Below the pieces are notes generated by a model. The model saw nothing but the letters and a program-made list of their open reading frames with translations, was not told the DNA's origin and did no database searches. Below are positions 26,059 to 38,200 of a DNA stretch of 64,000 nucleotides, one piece after another. The DNA comes from Adineta ricciae (Eukaryota; Rotifera; Eurotatoria; Adinetida; Adinetidae), in assembly GCA_905250025.1 (NCBI GenBank), contig CAJNOJ010000039.1:434001-498000 (forward strand), written 5' to 3'. Position numbers and translations under genes: made by a program. The first letter of the stretch is position 1, and each line of letters starts with the position of its first letter.

Positions 26059-27870
26059 ATGGAAGATGAGCTTTTGGAAAAAACTCGCCAGGTAGAGAGG
26101 CTCTTTCAAGAAAATCTCTTGTGTGCAACCAACGGGACAGAGCATGTCAATCATCTGCACCAAGAATTAGAACGTTGGCATTCTGATATTCGAACTTCAT
26201 TGCAAACAGTTCTTCAAGAGAAACACCAAGAAATAGATGAGTATTTTGAACAATATCGAAACGAAATCAAAGATAAACACGAAAGATTCAGACAAATACA
26301 TCTGAATTCCACTTTGACAGATATCAATGCTCAACTTGAACAATTGAACATCTATTGCCAATCGAATTTCATCGACAACCGTCTGAAATTAACCGTAGAA
26401 TCTGTCCCAAGAAGTCAACTAGCGGACAAAGCTCAAATCGAATATTTACCATATACGGATATCACACACCAATCGCCGATTGAACCGTTGAAAGTAAGTA
26501 CTGAGCTAGGTAAACAGTCCAAACCTACTAGTCGAGCATCGACAGTCACATCAACGGTCTTGCCAGAGCCTGGTTCAGATGGTGGACGACGCGATAGTGA
26601 GAAAAAAGAAGAGACTGTACAACCCGTGCCGGATCCTGAAGGACAAGATCGAATTGTATTGAAATTACCGTCGAGAACAACCACGGTTACTGGTGAAGAT
26701 CATGCACCAAAATCGCCGACACAACTGTACGTGGGAAGAAAATCGGTATTCACGCCCGTTCTGATCAATAAAAACCGTCAATGTACGGATGAAACGAAAG
26801 AAATTGTCGAATACTCCATCGATTCCATACAGATTTCCCATGCTGAACAGTTGAATCAATCTTCGAGTAGTTCCAATGAGAATGACAATGATAATCTCGT
26901 ACGTGCCTATAAAGTTATTATCAACAGCGAAGATCGAAATCGACGACATTCAACTTTATCGTCTGATAGCGAGCGAATGGACGGAAATCTTTTCGACTTA
27001 CAACATTTCAACCGGATTGATTATTCCACCATCATGTTTCGTAAATGTGAAACGCAATACAACTGTCTCGCTACATCTACTAAGCAAAATGAATTAGTTG
27101 TTTACAATTCCAAACTAAAAGTTCTTATTGTTTTGCAACACGAAAGGCACAAAGCATGTCGTCATCGATTCTATCTCGAATGGCCAACGGAGTTTTCTCC
27201 ACAAATATCCGACATAGCATATTGTCATGATAAAGATGAGTACCTCATTTCAACTTTGGACACGGCGCACATTTATTCATTCAATCGTAATCATCTATCG
27301 ATCACTGACCTAGGTAAACTATCCGACGATTTACGTTTACGTCGTATTCATTGCCATCATCGTACTGTTTATTGTATACTAAGTGATAATTATCTTCTCG
27401 AATATCAATTTGATGAATCATGTTCGAATTTGAAGTTCGTAGGCAAGAAGATCATGTTATATAACCCACAAAATCGTTCGCAAGATACAGCTTATCATCT
27501 GTTAGATGTTGCCTGCAATGATCAATATTTAGTTGTAGCTTATGCTGATGATCAGGACGCAATTCATTTGCAAAGTATTCATCGTCGAACAAAAGAGTTT
27601 CATAGCGATATTGTCTTAGATCAACCAAGACCAATCAATCAAACTTATATACGAATAGAACCAGTTATTCATCAGGAAAACTTCATTTATCTTGAGGGTG
27701 AACAACAACTTTTGAGAACGATTGACTTTACTAATGATCGAAATGGTCAGCTCACGTCAGTTGTACATCGACATACAAAACCAACGAATGTTTGTTTCCT
27801 CGCTGATGGTCGATTTGTTATCCTGTATGAAGGGCCATATTTCCTCTCCGTACATGGCACACATCAATAA
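26059..27870 (+). CDS. Intronless orphan: N-terminal coiled coil, Ser/Thr-rich linker, possible C-terminal beta-propeller
   Basis: A family I cannot name. From the ATG at 26059 the product is 603 residues. The frame is open back to 25915 and would add a hydrophobic stretch (SSAHILLILSHILVCLL), which I think is 5'UTR. Residues 1-130 are rich in Glu/Gln/Lys/Leu with heptad-like spacing (EKTRQVERLFQENLL, HQEIDEYFEQYRNEIKDKHE), a likely coiled coil. Residues about 140-320 are a low-complexity linker. From about residue 320 short hydrophobic strands recur (NCLATSTKQNELVVYN, EYLISTLDTAHIYSF, YCILSDNYLLEYQF, QYLVVAYADDQDAIHLQ, NVCFLADGRFVILYEG), which suggests a WD40/NHL-like propeller of the kind found in TRIM-like proteins, but no RING or B-box is seen. 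The lack of introns over 1.8 kb is unusual here. AATAAA motifs follow at about 27942. Confidence 0.8.
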   Translation: MEDELLEKTRQVERLFQENLLCATNGTEHVNHLHQELERWHSDIRTSLQTVLQEKHQEIDEYFEQYRNEIKDKHERFRQIHLNSTLTDINAQLEQLNIYCQSNFIDNRLKLTVESVPRSQLADKAQIEYLPYTDITHQSPIEPLKVSTELGKQSKPTSRASTVTSTVLPEPGSDGGRRDSEKKEETVQPVPDPEGQDRIVLKLPSRTTTVTGEDHAPKSPTQLYVGRKSVFTPVLINKNRQCTDETKEIVEYSIDSIQISHAEQLNQSSSSSNENDNDNLVRAYKVIINSEDRNRRHSTLSSDSERMDGNLFDLQHFNRIDYSTIMFRKCETQYNCLATSTKQNELVVYNSKLKVLIVLQHERHKACRHRFYLEWPTEFSPQISDIAYCHDKDEYLISTLDTAHIYSFNRNHLSITDLGKLSDDLRLRRIHCHHRTVYCILSDNYLLEYQFDESCSNLKFVGKKIMLYNPQNRSQDTAYHLLDVACNDQYLVVAYADDQDAIHLQSIHRRTKEFHSDIVLDQPRPINQTYIRIEPVIHQENFIYLEGEQQLLRTIDFTNDRNGQLTSVVHRHTKPTNVCFLADGRFVILYEGPYFLSVHGTHQ

Positions 27871-28803
27871 TTCATTTTTTTTTACCATTGACCCTTGGAT
27901 ACCTATCGATTTATCAGTAATTTCTTCCCAGAATGATTCTGAATAAATAATTCATAAAATTTGAAATCTGGTGCTTTTTATATGAAAGGACATATGCACC
28001 TTGTCGATGATATTTTAAAAAAATAGCAATATAATTCCTTCACGTTCTCACACAGACGTCTAGTGAGCATTATTTATCTGTTTAATAGCTTGGTTATCAA
28101 TGCGCAGATTGATCGTTGGTTACAAAAGCTACATGAAATTAGAATAGGCTATCTTGTGTGAAGCTTTTCGAGAAGATATTACGATGAGACAATGATACAG
28201 AGATTCGAGTTTAGCTTTCGCAAATGGTATGTGTGAAAAGCTTAGTAATGGCATAGAACGTGGTTTCTGGATCAGAAAAAATTGGTTAGATGGGTCAAAA
28301 GCATCAGTGATCATTTTTCCAACTTGAGTTTTATAACATAAACAAATCTTGGCTTCGTTGCTACGTCATTCTACTTCTTTTTCGCATATGTTGCAATGTC
28401 ACCTTTTTCTTCTTCTTTATATGCTTGTTGTTTTTCGTCTGTGCTCTCATTCGATACTTCATCGTGATTTCAGCTTTTTTTTCTTTTATTCCGATGCTGC
28501 GACTATTTGCTATTTGTTGAAACAAAATTTTTCATTTGGCACAGGAGTTGTATTGACGACGTATTCCGAAAAGATATTTCGAGCATGCAAAATCCTGGAA
28601 ACATTTATTAATCGATGCCCATTCGCAACTAAAGGGAGTAGTTTGACGTTGATTTGAAAGTTGAAAACGAAAGTACACATCTAATATCCTCATTCACACT
28701 TCCTCATCCATCTATCATATTTCTATACTTTAAAACACTTTTCGTTGTCTAGACACCCCTTTTAAGTTTCATTCAAACTATCTTTTTTCAGTAATATTAA
28801 AAT
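27871..28803. other. Intergenic region between the coiled-coil orphan and the ADP-ribosyltransferase gene
   Basis: About 930 bases with several short ORFs (for example 28129-28314 minus and 28349-28657 plus) that show no domain and overlap each other's strands. The final 60 bases are pyrimidine-rich and end in an acceptor AG (28790-28791) just before the ART start. Confidence 0.5.
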
Positions 28804-31221
28804 ATGGCTGCTGAAGGATCGTCAGTATCGTGTTTCCGTACAAAGCTCGATAGAAGGCTATTCGGTAATCGAATTGTGATTTGGCTCAATGATTCAACAG
28901 ATGGCTTGCAGGCCAAAGAGACTCTTCAGTATTTGCAGCAAGAAATTAAGGATTTAATACTTACCGACGATGTCGATGCCTGTATTGATTACGTCTCATC
29001 GTATGAACATAACGACATATTTTTGATTATAGCAGATAGTTTCGGGAAAACACTGACACCGTTAATACATGATATTGAACAAATTCAAAGGATCTATATT
29101 TATTGTGAAACATGGTTAGGGTATCCAATTTGGGATTCTACTGTATTTAATAAAGTTTCTGGTCTATTCGATGACAAAACACTATTGAAGTCAATTTTAC
29201 TCGAAGACATTAAAGAATATGAGTAAGTGAGTATAAAACCGTGGTTTGTATGTAGAAAAAAGCTTGCTTTGTTTCATGCCGATATTATAATTGTAATTTC
29301 GAATAATCGTGAGGTCGCGACTACTGCTAGCATAAATAACATAACATCTGAAGATAGTAAGAATGGGAGCACATATTTATATCTAAGTTGAAATGTGGTA
29401 ATTTGGTACATCCACAGTCACACACATAAGATGAGCAAGTCTTATTGTTTTAGGGGACGTGAACTATACATGGGCAGTAATTCAAGGAAAGCAACGCCAG
29501 CGTCAGTACTTGGACAGGTTGCAGAGATGTGGTACAGTGAATATTGTCAGAGCCCAAGCACCAAAACCCAACATATCTTGGTTGTATACAACCCGAAATC
29601 AGATTTTAAGCATGGATTCGAGACGCTCACACAGCGACTGTCTCAATTACCAAACGTGCACTTAGAAATAGAACACGATGTTGAACAAGCCTATAAAACT
29701 CTAGGCAAGCTGCCCTTCACATTTTGGCGCACCGTTGTTGACAAAAGCATGGCCAAAGAATTCACCCTGCTGCGAAAGGAAAAAATGATTAGTTTATATT
29801 TTTGTGTCATTACTGTCATTTACACACTTCGATATGAGGAGCATTTACGATGGGCTCTGAACAATTCTATGGATGTAAGCAACCACAAACACTTTCTCTA
29901 TAGTTCAGATCATTTTCAAACTCTCGGTGTTTTTTTGTTCAGGTATGGGGTGGCGTTGTCACAAATGAAGAAAAGGTTGTTAGATTCTGTTCGGGTGATC
30001 CTCTGACACACGAACACAATGTAGTGAAGAGTCTTTTACATGCCGATGAATCTGGCGTAAAGAAACTCATGAGCGAATTGTTCCATACCAAACTTCCATT
30101 CTCAATAGTAGTGAAAGATGATGATCCTCTGCTCAATGGTAGAATCAATTTCGATGAAAACCAAATAAAACAACGACAGAACCGCTTCGTTAATATTTTG
30201 AAACCGCAATTTGTTCAAAATTTTCGCACCAACAGTTTAGGCGAGCTGTTTTCCAATTTGCTTACAACAGATAACGAGTGGAACGACATCACACTGGGAC
30301 GTTGCCTTGGCGGTACGTACAGTAGAAGTATATTTATATCACCTATTGAGATTTTGGAAATAGATCATCCTTGCAATTTGCTTCATTTTCTTCTTTGTGA
30401 TAGGTATTATATGTCATGCGAAATTGAATAATCGACCAATGGAGCATATACGGGACAGGTTAATCAAATGGATCTACCCTTCATGCGGTGCTATACCAAG
30501 CAAGATTAATGCAATCTATTATGTCCGTGCTTTTACCGAAGAAACCTTTTTATACAAAGACGTTAACTTTGCGTTGGCAAATAATGACCAAAGATCTATT
30601 TATTGCCTTCGTGAATATATTAACACCTGTATTGTAGCATTTGAACAAAAGCTCATTCCATTCTATGCCGGTACTGTTTACAGAGCGGTTCAAATGACAA
30701 CGGATGAGTTGACAGAATATAAAGTTGGCACTGGCATTCGATTTCTCGGCTTTATGTCAACCAGCAAATCTTTCAATTTTGTATCGTTCCTCGGTACAAA
30801 CGTAATTTTCATTATTCACACTTTATCCGCACGGCATCAACGTAAGCTCGGTCGGTACACCAACGTTGATCTTCACACCAGTAATGTAACAGTGATGCCA
30901 TCGGAAGAAGAAGTATTATATGCTCCTTTCTCAACATTTGACATTATCAACATATGTACAGATGAAGTGTCTGGTGTTACGTACATTACTCTTAACGAGA
31001 ATGATGTATCAGCAGCGGATCATGTTATACTAAAGCAGTTGCAACTGTACGCTGACAAAGGTGTTACAACAAATTTTGTGATGCCTCAGTCGCGCATAGT
31101 ACTGAACATCGACGACAGGTCTACTGGTACCCAACTTAATAATCTTTCTCTTCAGGACAATACGTCGACTATACTTAATATTGAGATACCAGTGAGCAGA
31201 TGGCTAGGAGATGAAGAATGA
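28804..31221 (+). CDS. R-S-ExE mono-ADP-ribosyltransferase with bdelloid-type N-terminal domain
   Basis: Four exons (28804-29222, 29454-29874, 29943-30312, 30404-31221) join in one frame to 675 residues. Residues 1-140 contain RIVIWLND, NDIFLIIADSFGKTLTPLI and IQRIYIYCE, an alpha/beta domain that, as I recall, precedes ART or repeat domains in many bdelloid proteins. The C-terminal part has the arginine-specific ART signature: TVYRAV (Arg), GFMSTSKS (Ser-Thr-Ser) and PSEEEVLYAPFSTFDI (ExE). The predicted activity is transfer of ADP-ribose from NAD to protein or nucleic acid; the target is unknown. Exon 2 and exon 3 (about residues 140-400) are least like anything I know. After the ART fold is a tail of about 90 residues. 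No signal peptide is seen, so a cytoplasmic role is likely. Intron 1 (231 bases) is long. Confidence 0.85.
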
Positions 31222-32140
31222 ATCTAGCAGTAGTTACTGCGTTACTCTTGGCTTTGATCATGGTCATAAATCTGAGCTCTTGAACATAGTATAACGACTC
31301 ATTCGCAGCTATACATTCTGCTAGTAAGGAGTATGCATCATCACTCATTAGCTTAAATATATTTTTAAAAAATATGTACTATCTTTTTGCAGTTATTACA
31401 TGTATCGCATAGATTAATTATTTTTGAAACAGAAGTAAACATGATAGTGATGCTCGCCGCTGGATTATTTTCCTTGAGTGAAATAATGAGACTAACATAC
31501 GTTGTAAATATAATATCAACAATTAAAACACTAACGAGACTCCTAAAAACTATTCATGAACACTTTCGTTTATCTTTAGCTTTTTACCTAAAACCAATGT
31601 GTACAGCGGCACACATTAAATACTTCCTTGAGATTAACGTACCTAGCAAAACCATGCTTTACATCATACATTCCACACTGATAGAGTATGAAGTGTATAT
31701 ATAGTGGTCGTAGCCGGTGAACATGACTGATTTTTCTACTTGTTGTAAACGAATTAAGTTGATATGTATGAGACGCCACAACGTACAGGATTTTCATAGT
31801 TTCATTCCAAATATGATTCGACAAGAAATGTACATCTATAGGACGTCGATGAGCCGCCAAGAAACACAAACAGAAGAAAAGAGCAGAAATACCATCTATT
31901 TCAGTACAAATACACTTCTCGCGGAATGATTGAAGAAGTATTTGTATGTACAGCCATCTATCGAGGATTCTATTCCGCCCATTGCATCCTTCATCGGACT
32001 AATAGTATTTTATTTAAACATTTCACTGAGCAACGAACGATTCGATTACAAATTGTTTAAGAAGCATTGACACAATCGTTCTTTAAATAATATATTCTTC
32101 TGATTCCTTTAGATTTGTTTTCCATATACGAAACCAAATC
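31222..32140. other. Intergenic region between ART gene and RPAP3
   Basis: About 920 bases with overlapping short ORFs on both strands and no domain. A candidate acceptor AG (32111-32112) near its right end belongs to RPAP3. Confidence 0.5.
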
Positions 32141-33633
32141 ATGCCAGGCGAATACGAACGTAATCTTCTGAATATGCAGCATCAAATTCGTGAAAATAAT
32201 GCATATCTCGATGATTATCTCAACGATTTGAATTCTTGGACAGATGAAATGAAGAAAAAAGAAGAGACTTTATCGAAAACAGCAGATGTAACTGCATCGA
32301 ATAGAGATCTTCCACCGGTAAGAAATTTCGTTGCACCACCGAGACCGAAGAAGAAATCTAAAAAGAAGAGTGAAGAAGCGAAACCGAGCGACATCAAGTC
32401 TGCTGCTCCGAAAATTCGTGCATACGATTATCGTGCTTGGGACAAATATGACGTTGATACTGAATGTGAACGAATTGACGCAAGTGATGAACACAGAAGT
32501 GACGACGACGAAGAGGATGCTGATGATGACGATGAAGAATACCAACAAGAACTTTTGAAAAAGAAAGCCGAACATTACAAAGATCAAGGAAATTATCAAT
32601 TTAAACAAAAATCCTATGGTGAAGCGATTGAATATTATACGAAAGCAATTGAATGTGATCCAACATCTCCGATTTATTTTGCTAATCGCGCCCAGTGCCA
32701 ATTATTTGAACAACGTTACGGTGCGTGTGATGCAGATTGTACATTAGCAATTCAACTAGATCAAAATTATTTAAAAGCGTATTATCGACGATCGTTAGCA
32801 CGTATCGAACTTGGCAAACTTGAACAAGCTAAGGAAGATTTAGAATACTTTCTATCACGTGAACCGACAAACATCGATGCGAAGGCCAAATTAAATGAAG
32901 TGATCAAAAAGGATGAAATCAAACGCTTGGGAAGAGTCTATCCTTTGCCGAATAAGCCAGTAGATAAGCGATCGACCAAACCATTGAAACGAATTGATAT
33001 ACAAGAAATCGATACATCGGTTATTTCATCTCGTGAGACAACAAAGAAGAAAAGTATTGTCATTGAAGAGATAGAAACAATGGAAGTGAGTTAATACCTT
33101 TCATTCAATCTGATACACTTTGTCTGCTTATCTAGACGTCGACTCCTTCGGAACCAGTGCCACAACGATCAGCACCTCAGCCATCGATGCCAACACCTGC
33201 ACCATCTACTTCGCAATCGGAAGAGATACCACCGAAACTAATCATTATTCCAACATCCGTTCCAACGACAGGTTATCAATTCAAACGCGATTGGTCGAAT
33301 TTGAATAATCAACTTGAACAACAATCGATATATTTCAATAAAATTCCTCCAACATCTTATAAAACAATCTTCTCTACCGGTATTGACTCATCAGTATTCT
33401 CACGAATACTCGTTTTCTGGTCGAGCAAGATTGACATTGACGAACATTTAATCAACTCAATGCTTGAACTTCGCAAAACACCGAGGTTCAATACCCAATT
33501 AAGTTTTCTTGGCAATGATGATAAACAACACTTAAAAACCATTCTGGACAGATTACAAGCAAATTCTTCATTTTCATCGGATAAAATCCAAACAATCCTA
33601 CGTGATTATAAAACTGATGGAGATCAAATCTAA
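32141..33633 (+). CDS. RPAP3: RNA polymerase II-associated protein 3, single-TPR form
   Basis: RPAP3 is the HSP90/HSP70-binding core of the R2TP co-chaperone complex, which assembles RNA polymerases, snoRNPs and PIKKs. Two exons (32141-33085 and 33136-33633) give 480 residues. The N-terminus has the family's QIRENNAYLDDYLNDLNSW helix and the KIRAYDYRAWDKYDVDTE motif, then an acidic run. A three-repeat TPR domain follows at about residues 140-250 (KDQGNYQFKQKSYGEAIEYY, ANRAQCQL, LKAYYRRSLARIELGK), with carboxylate-clamp-type Asn/Lys/Arg positions. The RPAP3 C-terminal domain (about 370-480, starting near GYQFKRDWSNL) is present. Vertebrate RPAP3 has two TPR domains and about 665 residues; only one is present here. 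The acceptor AG (32111-32112) lies 28 bases before the ATG. AATAAA occurs at about 33666. Confidence 0.93.
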
Positions 33634-34026
33634 AGTCTTCTCGTGTGTGTATGGTTTTTTTTCGTAATAAATACGGACAATTCAATTTTAGCTCTTGTTG
33701 TATGACAAAAAGTAATTTCAGTTGCAAAAATAGTTGAATTGTCGATGAAGATAAGTGAATCAATTAGGACGCACGGAAAACAGCTCCAAATTGCTACTTT
33801 TTAACGAGTAGGTGCAAAAGTTATATTTGCTCAACACTGTATGAGTAAGTATCGACATTAGTTGCTCAATCTTATCAGTAATGAAAGACATAGACAAAGA
33901 ATTTTATCAACCATCTGCTTTTCTATAGCAAACAATGTATGATGATGTCAGAAATCAACCTTTACTTTCATGAAATACGGCCAACTCATTAAGACAATGG
34001 TGTTTAATTTATTTGAAACACCCAGC

Positions 34027-34031
<5 letters not shown>

Positions 34032-34059
<28 letters not shown>
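34032..34059. repeat. (AT)14 microsatellite
   Basis: An uninterrupted run of alternating A and T, directly visible. Confidence 0.97.
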
Positions 34060-35070
34060 CAACGTTAGAACTTTAATAGGAAACAAATTTCCAAATGACT
34101 TCGGATTTTTTCTCCTTTCTTCTCATTTAGTTATTTATCATGTTTCTATTCTGTATGTAACATAATAGTTCGTTTTTCAGACAGGTCACCAACAGTTTGC
34201 TATTTCCCACTTCATTGCCTTTGAGCTGTTTTACTCATTTGTTCGCCTACGTCTTATTCACATCCTTCAGGAAGAAAGAGAAGCAATGAACAGCCTTATT
34301 GTCGCCCACATTTGTCCTCCGACTGCTTGTGAAATAATGAGAGCAATAGAAAATGCTAAAGAAAGAGGAAAAACGCGAAGATGCAGAGGCGGTCTATGTT
34401 ATTCTCTAGATTTAGAGTAACTACTCATTTCCATTTTTCTTTCTTTCGTCAAGCATATACGCAGTTGAATGCAGATGACATTCCTGTCTGTTCTTTTCCA
34501 ACGCTGAACATTGCGTGAGCGTATTGACGCTCAATAAAACCGGAAAAGAACGAGGAGACGAGACAACAATCTTTCTCTCCCTTCGTCTTCGTTCTTGTCT
34601 CTGACTTATTTTTCAGCAAAATGGGGAAAAAAGGGGAAAACGAGTTCTTTTTTTTATTGACGCACCTATACACATATATCTATTAGGCACAATGTGTGCT
34701 ATTCATCATAATTCTCATTTAACGTGAAATAAAGGAAAAAAAATGATTATTAAACGACAAAAAACCAGGATAAAACGCCGTTGATACATTGACTTCAAAA
34801 GAAATGCTGTTATAACCAAAACGAAAAAGAGAACCGATCGATTAACTTTATTTTTCTATCTTCCGATTAGATTTTCACAGACGTTGAACATATGCTTGCC
34901 AGAGAAGGCGAAAAACTCGTCTAGATTTTCTCTTGGAATATCAACGTAGATGATAATGAGAAGAGAACAAGAGAAAAGAATTCATTCTTTTTCCCCAGCA
35001 AAGTTTTATGTAATGTTACTACAGAACTATAATTAGTGAGCGAAAAAGAATAAGAAGAATTCTCTCGTTT

Positions 35071-35106
35071 TTCTCTCGCTATATTTTCTCTCGCTATATT
35101 TTCTCT
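35071..35106. repeat. 15-base tandem repeat, two full copies plus a partial
   Basis: The unit TTCTCTCGCTATATT occurs at 35071-35085 and 35086-35100 and starts again at 35101. It lies within a pyrimidine-rich stretch about 120-160 bases upstream of the PTPRN-like start codon. Confidence 0.95.
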
Positions 35107-35227
35107 CTTTTTTTTCGGGCAGCAAGAAGAACGCATGGTTGGCATCAAAATAATAATAAAACCAACAATAACAAACACTACTACCACTCTTTCTACTCAT
35201 GTCCACGCGTTGTGGTAGTGTGTGAAC

Positions 35228-38200
35228 ATGACCCAATCATCCTTTCCTTTTCTATTCTCCTCGTCTTTTTCTTGTCATCGTTTGGTCACTTTAATTACAA
35301 TTCTATTATTAAACCCGTTGCCCATTATTCATGGAGCACCCACAAAAAAATCCGACAATGAATTAACACCCAACGTTCAACGCCACAAACGAGACGTTTT
35401 TACCAGTGATGACGATGATGGTTTCAACACTCTTCAAGCAAATGAATATCCTCTTATATCTGAAACAAAAATTATCTTCGAAGGATTGATAGGTTCGTAT
35501 TGGCGTTTGAACAGGAAGGAAGAAAAAACTCATCTTTCTGTTTTTCTCTCGATTAATTAGGTTGCAAATACGATTCTAATCTATGTAACAACAATGAAGC
35601 TTGTTTTGATGGTAAGTCAACATGAAAAAAGAAATCGGAAACTACCTCTGCAAAAAAAGAACTAATCAGTTCTTACTGAACTTTTCTCAGCAGTTCATAA
35701 TCCAATCTGGAAGATTATGATTTCAGGTATTTTTGTATTAAAAAAAACTCATGATTAAATGATCTCTGCTCTTCAACCTCCAGTCTTTACTTGAGCATGT
35801 TTTTCTGCTGACGAGGATGTCTGTGAAATAACTTTGGGCAAACCATGAGTGATTCTTCTTTTGTTCAGATGGCTTGTTTGGACAATGTTGGGATGGCGAA
35901 GGTTCAGTACGTTCGGCATTTGCATTAAAATCTAATGTGGATGAGCTTGCCGATGATAAATTGATCGCGTTGGAAAGTACATTGGACTTTTTAAATCGTC
36001 ACTATCTCAACTGGCGAGATTATATGACTCAATGCATTCTATCACATATCTTAGCTGATACACATCAAATCAATCAAAATCGTTTGGATATGTCCTATGA
36101 TGATTGTTTGAACAAAGACGAACAATTAGATGAACTAGCAGCTGTTCAAGAAGATGATATGCAACGACGACAATTGGAGCTCTTCGATGAAAACTCGAGT
36201 AAGACGAGTGTTGAGTGTTATTACCATACTTCACTTGAATCTTTAGATGTGTTATACAAAGATCCATACAGTCCAGTCATGAAATCGGATGACATCATCA
36301 TCGAACTCCAGAATAACGATGGAATACCAGTCTATATTGAACCAGACGAAGTTGATATTGAACAGTCACGCATACCATCAGTTGTTATCGCACTTGCTGA
36401 AGCAGAAGCAGCACAAAAAGAACTCGAACAACTAAACCAAATTGCTCTTGCTTATGCGATCGATCATATGAATGATAATGATGCAGTCGTACCAGTCGAA
36501 GAAGAATCATCAATGAGTAAGAAACGCATCAATTTAATTGACAGAAGACATTAATCGAAGTGAAATTTTTTCACTTCTAGATGAACCAACAAAAGTATCT
36601 GTACATACAAACGAAGTTCATCCGGGTTTAATCGAAACATTGCAAACTAATAACAACAAACAAGTCATGCCAGCCTTCGTCGAACAAACCATGGGTAATG
36701 GGATGGCAGTTGAATATACTCACGATTTTCATTTCGTGGATTTTAGGAGAACATAACGAAGCAGTCGATGATAAAATATTGAATAATACAGATGCTAATC
36801 GTTATTTTAAAGTTGAAACAGCGCAAGGTTATATTTCTATCAATCGAGAGTATGAAGAGATCCTTTTCATTCGTCATCATTCATTCAATCGAGTCTTGTT
36901 TAGTTTCAAAGATCAAACTGAAGGAGGTCGTTTATTATCTTATATCGCACAGATGAATTCATGGCCAGCAGCTATTTTCACTAAACTCAAGTAAGAATCA
37001 AACAATTTTGGATCAATTCGGAAATTCATTCTCGATGTTCTATTCGTCATTCAGTGCTGATCGTCGAATTTTAACATTCCATGTTGCCAATAATCCCTAT
37101 CGAATCAATGCAAGCAATGTTGCCAGTGCAGCATGTAAGTAAACTTGATAAGCGAGTTGCTTTCCATTTGAAATAAACAGACACGTCATCGAATAGGTTG
37201 ATGATTTCATCATTGAGTTGTTAATAACGGTCTGCAATATTGAAAATTGCTTTCCGCCTTTAACGGAAAGACCGCACTGGTAGATTCACTTTGTCAGCAT
37301 CGGTCTACCATTGTAATTAATACTTATTCTTCTCTCGACGCCGAAAAGAAAAACAGAATTATTTTAAAGCTGAACTTTTCTAACTTTATTTTTTATCTTT
37401 TCTCAAGAATATCTAAGCATGCTAGATGGATATACGCTAATAACATCGTTGATGATTAGATTCCAGAGAATTTTCATGCTTTTTCTTCTTCTTCTTCATC
37501 TTGTCATTGACAACTTCCATAGTTACATCGATTCTCCAGAGAGATTTGAAAGTTAAAAAGAGATGAACAATGTGATATTAAGCAGATGAGATGTTCTATT
37601 TCATAATACGAAATGCTCTGACACCTTCTCTTTTCCCTTCGTTTTAGTACTCAATGGAAAAAATATTGAAAATCAATTGGGCATTCATATCGTTGATTCT
37701 GGCATTGGCAATCCTCGACAAGTAAGATAAATAAATGAGGAAATATGCAAATCGAATGCTGAATTCGAGAAAAGAATTGTTGACATAGTGCGCATTATTT
37801 TCATCGCTCAAAACAAATCAGCACAGACACGTCTCGGAACCTTTAAAGATTAAACAGAAAGAACCATCATCTAACTATTGTCTTCAACATGGATGTTACA
37901 TCGACTAGCGATTGCAATTAGTCAATGCCTTCAGGCTCAAACTTGATACTTGACTCATCTTTTTCTCTATGCATAACCAATCAAAAGGTCTCTCGTGCAT
38001 ATTAGATAGATTATCAGAATGAATAGAAATCTCTTTTTAGACAGTCTTCTATCTAAGAATTCTTTTGACAAGATCAGCGTCAATAATTCAGTATTTTATT
38101 CAACAGTTAACGTTTCATTTCGAATTTGTCTTCTGTTATGATAATTGAGTATAAAAAGAGAAATTCGCTTGTGCCTTCGCACCTTTTCCCATCGTATCAT

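Larger units (their letters stand above)
33634..35227. other. Long intergenic region upstream of the PTPRN-like gene
   Basis: About 1.6 kb. It contains an AT dinucleotide repeat (34032-34059) and a short 15-base tandem repeat (35071-35106). Small ORFs (for example 34449-34673 minus and 34921-35187 minus) are low-complexity. It probably contains the PTPRN-like promoter. Confidence 0.6.

Noticed and set aside
27452-27634. Reverse ORF inside the coiled-coil orphan gene
   Set aside because: Antisense shadow of a well-supported forward frame.
29459-29665. Alternative frame in ART exon 2 (68 codons)
   Set aside because: The other frame joins exons 1, 3 and 4 without breaks to a total divisible by three; this one hits stops.
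31387-31929. Several short ORFs on both strands after the ART gene
   Set aside because: Overlapping, no shared domain, no consistent splice links; could be decayed sequence but nothing supports a gene.
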